A stretch of DNA of 64,000 bases, from NCBI GenBank assembly GCA_963833655.1, contig CAWHYL010000003.1, positions 163,464 to 227,463 of the forward strand, given 5' to 3'. A program made the position numbers and the translations under genes. Source of the stretch: 3-1-20CM-4-69-9 sp963833655. Lineage in GTDB: Bacteria; Actinomycetota; Thermoleophilia; Gaiellales; Gaiellaceae. The notes under the pieces are model-generated. The model did not search any database and was not told the DNA's origin. It saw nothing but the letters and a program-made list of their open reading frames with translations. Positions 59,984 through 64,000 of this stretch are shown piece after piece (within the stretch, counting starts at the first letter, position 1; every line of letters starts with the position of its first letter).

Positions 59984-60864
59984 GGCGCGTCGCGTACTAC
60001 AAGGGGTGCCTCGCCTCGCTGTCCGCGAAGGAGCTGGACTCGTCGACGCAGGCGCTGGCGCCGAAGGTCGGGCTGGAGCTCGTCGAGCTCGAGTCGGTCA
60101 CGTGCTGCGGCGCCGGCGACATCCACGAGGCCGAGCCGGACTACTACCTGCATCTGAACTCGCGGATCCTGGCGTACGCCGAGGCGGCCGGGTGCGACAC
60201 GCTGCTGACGATCTGCAACGTCTGCACGCTGAACCTGAGGCAGGCCAACTGGCAGCTGAAGAACGACGACGCGCTGCGGCAGCGGGTCAGCGACAACCTG
60301 GAGCGCGTCGGCGTGCCGCCGTACAGCGGCGGCGTCGAGGTGCGGCACCTGCTCTGGGAGATCGCCGACGGCGAGGGCTTCGAGCTGCTCAAGCAGGCGG
60401 CGCACAAGGGCCTGAAGGGCCTGAAGGTGGCGCCGTTCTACGGCTGCCAGATCCTGCGCCCGTCGAAGATCCTCGGCTTCGAGAATCCCGACCGGCCGTG
60501 GTCGCTCGAGCGGATCATCGAGGCGTGCGGCGGCGAGGCGATCGACTACCCGGCGAAGGTCAAGTGCTGCGGCTTTCCGATCATCCAGGCCCGCGAGGAA
60601 ACGGCCCTCGCCGAGCTGATCCAGCCGATCGAGCAGGCGAAGGAGGCCGGGGCGGACGCCTTGGTGACGCCGTGCCCGCTGTGCCACCTCTCGCTGGACG
60701 CCTGGCAGTCGAAGCTGAAGGCGGCGACCGGCAAGGACTACCAGATGCCGATCCTGCACCTGTCGCAACTCGTGGGCGTCGCAGCCGGGCTGGCGGACTC
60801 GGAGCTGAAGTTCAAGCGGCACGTGGTGTCGGTCGAGCCCGTGCTCGAGAAGCTCGAAGTCTGA
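59980..60864 (+). CDS. sdhE: HdrB/SdhE-type CCG-domain subunit of succinate dehydrogenase
   Basis: 294 residues from ATG 59980. Two CCG domains: CLASL with SVTCCGAGD and CNVCTLN, then YGCQI with VKCCGFPI and CPLCHLS. This is the cysteine-rich fold of heterodisulfide reductase HdrB, which binds a non-cubane 4Fe-4S pair; in class E succinate:quinone reductases (SdhE) it replaces the diheme anchor. The protein likely passes electrons from SdhB to quinone or thiols at the membrane surface; helix KLKAATGKDY may be amphipathic. Thiol:fumarate reductase is an alternative. Stop overlaps the next gene as CTGA. Confidence 0.93.
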   Translation: MRRVAYYKGCLASLSAKELDSSTQALAPKVGLELVELESVTCCGAGDIHEAEPDYYLHLNSRILAYAEAAGCDTLLTICNVCTLNLRQANWQLKNDDALRQRVSDNLERVGVPPYSGGVEVRHLLWEIADGEGFELLKQAAHKGLKGLKVAPFYGCQILRPSKILGFENPDRPWSLERIIEACGGEAIDYPAKVKCCGFPIIQAREETALAELIQPIEQAKEAGADALVTPCPLCHLSLDAWQSKLKAATGKDYQMPILHLSQLVGVAAGLADSELKFKRHVVSVEPVLEKLEV

Positions 60865-61676
60865 AGCGCATCGGCGCGTTTGCCGGTGCCGTCGCGGGCG
60901 CCGGGCTCGGCTGGGGCTGGTTCGAGGCGGGCTGGGTGCGCCTGCGTACGGTGGACGTCTCGCTGCCGCGGCTGCCGGAAGAGCTCGCCGGGCTGCGCGT
61001 GGCGCACCTGTCTGACTTCCACCTAGGCCTGCCCTCGCGGGGCACGCGCGCGGTCGAGCGGGCGATCGAGTGGGTGGGAGAGCGCGGCCCCGAGCTCGTC
61101 GTCGTCACCGGAGATCTCGTCTCGCGCCCGCGCGGCGAGTCGCCACTGCGCGAGCTGCTCGGCCGGCTCGGTGGCGCGTACGTCGTGCTGGGAAATCACG
61201 ACGTCGAGCACAGCCGAGACCCGTTTTCGCGGGCTGCGGGACTGACAGATCTGGCCCCGGCACATTTGCTGGTCGACGAGGCGGCCACCCTCGAGCTGCG
61301 CGGCAAGCGGGTGCAGCTCGTCGGTGTCGACCCGCGCGCGTACAGGCAGGGGACGTCGAGGCCGTGGGAGCTGGTCGACGACGGTGCAGACCTCCGCATC
61401 CTCCTGTGCCACTTCCCGTACGTCCTCGACTTCCTGCCGCCCGGCGCGTTCGACCTCGTGCTTGCCGGCCACATGCACGACGGCCAGATCTCGCTCCCGC
61501 TCGGCCGCCGGCGCAAGTACCGCTTCGCGCATCCACGCACGCGCTATGCGGCCGGCCTCTACCGCCGGCCGGCCGCCGTGATGTACGTCTCGCCCGGGCT
61601 GGGTACGACGTTCGTCCCGTTCAGGTTCTTCGCCCGCCCCGAGGCGACCGAGCTGGTGTTACAACGGGGCTCGTAG
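60861..61676 (+). CDS. Membrane-anchored metallophosphoesterase (YkuE-like)
   Basis: About 271 residues if begun at CTG 60861, which overlaps the preceding stop as CTGA; the next in-frame GTG (about 60937-60947) would cut the N-terminal hydrophobic part LKRIGAFAGAVAGAGLGWGW. Calcineurin-like motifs: VAHLSDFHLG (Asp, His), VVTGDLVSR (Asp), LGNHDVEH (Asn, His), LLCHFPYV (His), LAGHMHDGQI (His, His). Dinuclear metal site complete. Family members hydrolyse UDP-diacylglucosamine or phosphodiester lipids. Coupled to the Asp23 gene downstream. Confidence 0.9.
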   Translation: MKRIGAFAGAVAGAGLGWGWFEAGWVRLRTVDVSLPRLPEELAGLRVAHLSDFHLGLPSRGTRAVERAIEWVGERGPELVVVTGDLVSRPRGESPLRELLGRLGGAYVVLGNHDVEHSRDPFSRAAGLTDLAPAHLLVDEAATLELRGKRVQLVGVDPRAYRQGTSRPWELVDDGADLRILLCHFPYVLDFLPPGAFDLVLAGHMHDGQISLPLGRRRKYRFAHPRTRYAAGLYRRPAAVMYVSPGLGTTFVPFRFFARPEATELVLQRGS

Positions 61677-61969
61677 TGGCGACGATCTCGAGCGAGGTGC
61701 TGGCGAGCTACGCGGCGGACGCGGCGCGCGACGTCGAAGGCGTGCGCGGGTTCGTCGAGAGCACGCTGCACCGGCACAAGGGCGTGCGCGTGCTCGAGGG
61801 GGACGGTGCCGTGCGGCTCGAGCTTCACATCGCTGTGGAGTGGGGGGCGTCGATCCCGGAGGTCGGGCGCGAGCTGCAGCAGCGGGTCTCCGCGTATCTG
61901 GCGCGAATGGCGAGCGTCGAGGCGGAAGCGGTCGACGTCGTCGTCGACGAGATCGGGCCTCCGCCGTGA
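61676..61969 (+). CDS. Asp23/Gls24-family envelope stress protein
   Basis: 97 residues from GTG 61676, sharing one base with the stop upstream. TISSEVLASYAADAARDVEGV, RLELHIAVEWGASIPEVGRE and VSAYLARMASVEAEAVDVVVDEI follow the Asp23 pattern (helix, beta pair, final VxVxG/E strand). In firmicutes Asp23 is a membrane-associated stress protein that interacts with AmaP; actinobacterial copies are less studied. GTG start and next-gene overlap (GTGA) put it in a four-gene coupled unit. Confidence 0.88.
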   Translation: MATISSEVLASYAADAARDVEGVRGFVESTLHRHKGVRVLEGDGAVRLELHIAVEWGASIPEVGRELQQRVSAYLARMASVEAEAVDVVVDEIGPPP

Positions 61970-62586
61970 CGGGCCCACGCGTCACCGGCCTCACCGGCGT
62001 CACGTTGCCGGATGCGCCGCGCGCCTGTCACGACTGCATCTGGTGGCAGACCCGCGAGGGCCGCTCGCTCGACAAGCGCAAATGGATCGAACGGGCCGAG
62101 ACGGAATGGGGACCCTGGGGAACGGTCTACTACGACGCGGACGGTCGAGTGCTCGGGTCGATGCAGTACGGGCCGGCCGAGCTCTTCCCGCGGGCGGCCG
62201 AGCTCCCGGCGGGACCGCCCTCCGACGATGCCGTGCTCGTGACGTGCGCCTATCTCGTCGAGCAGTCGAGCCCGTGGGTGATGCAGTCGCTCTTCCTCGC
62301 GGCCATCGGCGACGCGCGCGACCGCGGGGCCAAGGCTCTGGAGACGTTCTCTTATAGGTACAGGGAAGGCGAGTCCCAGTACGAGCGCTTCCAGGTGCAC
62401 AAGACGATCTTCCCGGCCGACTTCCTCGCCGACTTCGGCTTCCGCGCGGTTCGCAGCGCCGGCTTCGTCGAGCTCGCGCGCCTCGAGTTCGGCGGCCTCG
62501 TGCCGGTGGCCGAGGGACGGCGCGAGAGGGTGATCCGGGTGGTCAAGGAGGCGTTTGCGCCCGCGCCGGTGCCTCAGCGCCCCTGA
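61966..62586 (+). CDS. GNAT-fold-like protein of unknown function
   Basis: 206 residues from GTG 61966. CHDCIWWQ with two Cys near the start, then WGPWGTVYYDADGRVLGSMQ (strands 2-4 of a GNAT fold), VLVTCAYLVEQSSPWVMQSLFLAA and GDARDRGAKALETFSYRY, and FLADFGFRAVRSAGFVEL (C-terminal motif B-like). The usual Q/RxxGxG/A acetyl-CoA loop is not clear, so activity is uncertain. Belongs to an actinobacterial set near Asp23; function unknown. Confidence 0.78.
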   Translation: MTGPRVTGLTGVTLPDAPRACHDCIWWQTREGRSLDKRKWIERAETEWGPWGTVYYDADGRVLGSMQYGPAELFPRAAELPAGPPSDDAVLVTCAYLVEQSSPWVMQSLFLAAIGDARDRGAKALETFSYRYREGESQYERFQVHKTIFPADFLADFGFRAVRSAGFVELARLEFGGLVPVAEGRRERVIRVVKEAFAPAPVPQRP

Positions 62587-62595
62587 GCCGTCGTC

Positions 62596-63543
62596 TTAGA
62601 CCAGCACGGCTTCGACCGCGCGTGGTGCCGCGAACGAGATCGTCCGCCGGAGCCCCTCCTCGAGCTCGACTGTCGGCGACCAGTCGAGTATCTGCTGGGC
62701 CCGCGTGATGTCAGGCTGCCGCACACGAGGGTCGTCGACGGGCAGAGCCTCGTAGACGATCTCGCTCCTGGAGCCCGAGATGCGGACGACCGCTTCGGCC
62801 AGTTCATTGAGCGTGAACTCGTTCGGATTCCCGATGTTCACAGGAAGGTGCTCACCGGACTCGGCTAGAGCGATGAGGCCCGTGACCAAATCATCCACGT
62901 AGCAGAAGCTGCGGGTCTGGCTGCCGTCGCCGAAGACGGTGATCGGCTGGTTCGCCGACGCCTGCTGGATGAAAGTCGGGATTGCGCGTCCGTCGTTCGG
63001 GCGCATGCGCGGCCCATACGTGTTGAAGATGCGAACGACGCACGTGTCGACGCCCTGCTGGCGGTGGTAGGCCATCGTCATCGCCTCCGCGTAACGCTTC
63101 GCCTCGTCATAGACCCCACGCGGGCCGATCGGGTTCACATTGCCCCAATAGCTTTCCGGCTGGGGATGGATCAGGGGATCGCCGTACACCTCGCTTGTCG
63201 ACGCGAGCAGGTATCGCGCACGCTTGAATTTCGCGAGCCCCAGGGCGTTGTGCGTTCCGTAGGAACCGACTTTGAGCGTCTGCAAGGGGAGCCGTGCGTA
63301 GTCGATCGGACTCGCCGGGCTTGCAAGGTGATAGACGAAGTCGACCGGCCCGGCGATCTCCAGGTGCTGCGTCACGTCGTGATTCAGGAATGTGAACCCG
63401 TCGCCCCCGAGATGCTCGACGTTTTGCAGCGATCCCGTCGCAAGATTGTCGACGCAAATCACCCGGTGGCCTTCCGATACGAGTCGTTCGCACAGATGCG
63501 AACCGAGGAATCCCGCACCACCGGTAACAACTGAAGTCTTCAT
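62596..63543 (-). CDS. NAD-dependent sugar-nucleotide epimerase/decarboxylase (UXS-like)
   Basis: 315 residues from ATG 63543. VVTGGAGFLGSHLCERLV (NAD loop), VICVDNLATGSLQNV, VYHLASPASPIDYARLP, STSEVYGDPLIHPQPESYWG, YDEAKRYAEA (Tyr-x3-Lys), RIFNTYGPRMRPNDGR, VFGDGSQTRSFCYVDDLVTG. The SPIDY and ESYWGNVNPIGPR strings match UDP-glucuronate decarboxylase (UDP-xylose synthase). Makes UDP-xylose for envelope or surface glycans; UDP-glucose 4-epimerase is less likely. A longer upstream frame has no SD. Confidence 0.92.
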   Translation of the reverse strand: MKTSVVTGGAGFLGSHLCERLVSEGHRVICVDNLATGSLQNVEHLGGDGFTFLNHDVTQHLEIAGPVDFVYHLASPASPIDYARLPLQTLKVGSYGTHNALGLAKFKRARYLLASTSEVYGDPLIHPQPESYWGNVNPIGPRGVYDEAKRYAEAMTMAYHRQQGVDTCVVRIFNTYGPRMRPNDGRAIPTFIQQASANQPITVFGDGSQTRSFCYVDDLVTGLIALAESGEHLPVNIGNPNEFTLNELAEAVVRISGSRSEIVYEALPVDDPRVRQPDITRAQQILDWSPTVELEEGLRRTISFAAPRAVEAVLV

Positions 63544-63840
63544 TGAAGCCGCTCCGTTTCCGCTGCGGATTTGCCGCATGCGCGCTCGCCGGTCGTGCGC
63601 CCCGCGGTCGGCGCTGCTGCGGACGTTTCCGTTGTCCGCCACACTCGCACTGTAGAAACTGACCGTCGTCAGCAGAAGGGCGCGGCGGGTGAAACCCAAC
63701 GTCGGCGGGGGCATCTTGGCGTGGGCCTAACCACGTGCGTCAGGCGCTTGCGTCTTCTTTCCCGGGCTAGCCGCCAATCCCGTCTTTCGTCCAGTGAAGA
63801 ACTGTGGCGCCGCGGGCACACTCTCAGTGAGAGGTTGCGC

Positions 63841-64000
63841 ATGTCTGCGGCTGAAGAGACATCGGCGTCGGTCGAGGCGATGAGCCAGGTTTTGGCATAC
63901 CTCGTAAACGAGCGTCAGCAGCTCCGTGCGGACGGCGCGAGGAAGATCGAGCTCGAGGCGAATCGAAAGGCGATCGTCGCGATGCAGTGGCGGCTCAACC
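63841..64000 (+). CDS. Short helical protein, 5' part (truncated by the window)
   Basis: Reads MSAAEETSASVEAMSQVLAY and on to MQWRLN at the window end. GAGAGG lies 6 nt before the ATG. Charged and helix-forming (NERQQLRADGARKIELEANR), no membrane segment. Similar short proteins accompany many actinobacterial genes but carry no assigned function. The 297-bp gap upstream holds no gene I could support. Confidence 0.6.
   Translation, partial: MSAAEETSASVEAMSQVLAYLVNERQQLRADGARKIELEANRKAIVAMQWRLN

Overview
The window is high-GC, densely packed bacterial chromosome. The gene content suggests an actinobacterium, most likely of the Thermoleophilia (Gaiellales/Solirubrobacterales type). This is inferred from family content: a SigH-like and an RpoD-like sigma factor side by side, a biotin carboxylase-BCCP fusion, an Asp23 protein, membrane-bound BTAD and NlpC/P60 proteins, a CCG-type succinate dehydrogenase, and many GTG starts. 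A large share of genes start 6-11 nt after a TANNNT box without a Shine-Dalgarno sequence, which suggests common leaderless transcription. No phage, IS or CRISPR was seen.

Layout. 1-3750: tail of an MFS transporter, a small membrane protein, mutY and a large membrane protein, all leftward. 3872-6351: a collagen-like secreted protein, split by a frame change, and a membrane-anchored partner. 6384-9753: translation cluster with a compact glutamyl-tRNA synthetase, cysS, rlmB and a NYN/YacP nuclease, all overlapping. 9750-11391: MarR regulator divergent from yceI and an FMN reductase, with a paired operator. 11520-13326: SigH-like and RpoD-like sigma factors, then tRNA-Thr(UGU) and an MMPL transporter. 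16462-29018: a leftward seven-gene signalling operon of a three-receiver hybrid kinase with tandem HAMP repeats, CheR, CheB, a PAS/GAF hybrid kinase, a lone receiver, a NarL-type kinase and a cyclase-response regulator fusion. No chemoreceptor, CheA or CheW is present.

29105-34356: a Cys/Met-type PLP enzyme, an exported Kelch-like protein, a membrane-bound BTAD regulator and the acyl-CoA carboxylase beta subunit. 34555-40660: a GGDEF/HD-GYP protein, a 36-residue membrane peptide, an NlpC/P60 protein, a possible carboxylase epsilon subunit, pgsA, the biotin carboxylase-BCCP subunit and a TetR regulator. 40738-46683: cupin, sucC-methyltransferase-sucD, a PQQ-type propeller, an aminotransferase and a tiny Cys-rich protein. 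46815-50697: Lon-like PDZ protease, divergent SDR, mdh and icd. 50802-54519: HEAT-like protein, zinc-ribbon membrane peptide, two Xer recombinases, M29 aminopeptidase. 54897-60864: PEP carboxykinase, sdhA, a lipoprotein, sdhB and an HdrB-like CCG subunit. 60861-64000: metallophosphoesterase, Asp23, GNAT-like protein, UDP-glucuronate decarboxylase-like enzyme, and the start of one more gene.

Together the metabolic genes give much of the C4 half of the TCA cycle (icd, sucCD, sdhABE, mdh) plus PEP carboxykinase, and the parts of an acyl-/propionyl-CoA carboxylase.

Two repeat families run through the region. One is an intergenic element of about 152-163 bp in four copies, carrying a terminator-like hairpin. 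The other is a short double palindrome (13-4-13 nt), one copy of which sits in frame inside the biotin carboxylase gene. These repeats, the signalling operon, recurring apparent CTG starts and the leaderless promoter pattern are the most notable observations.
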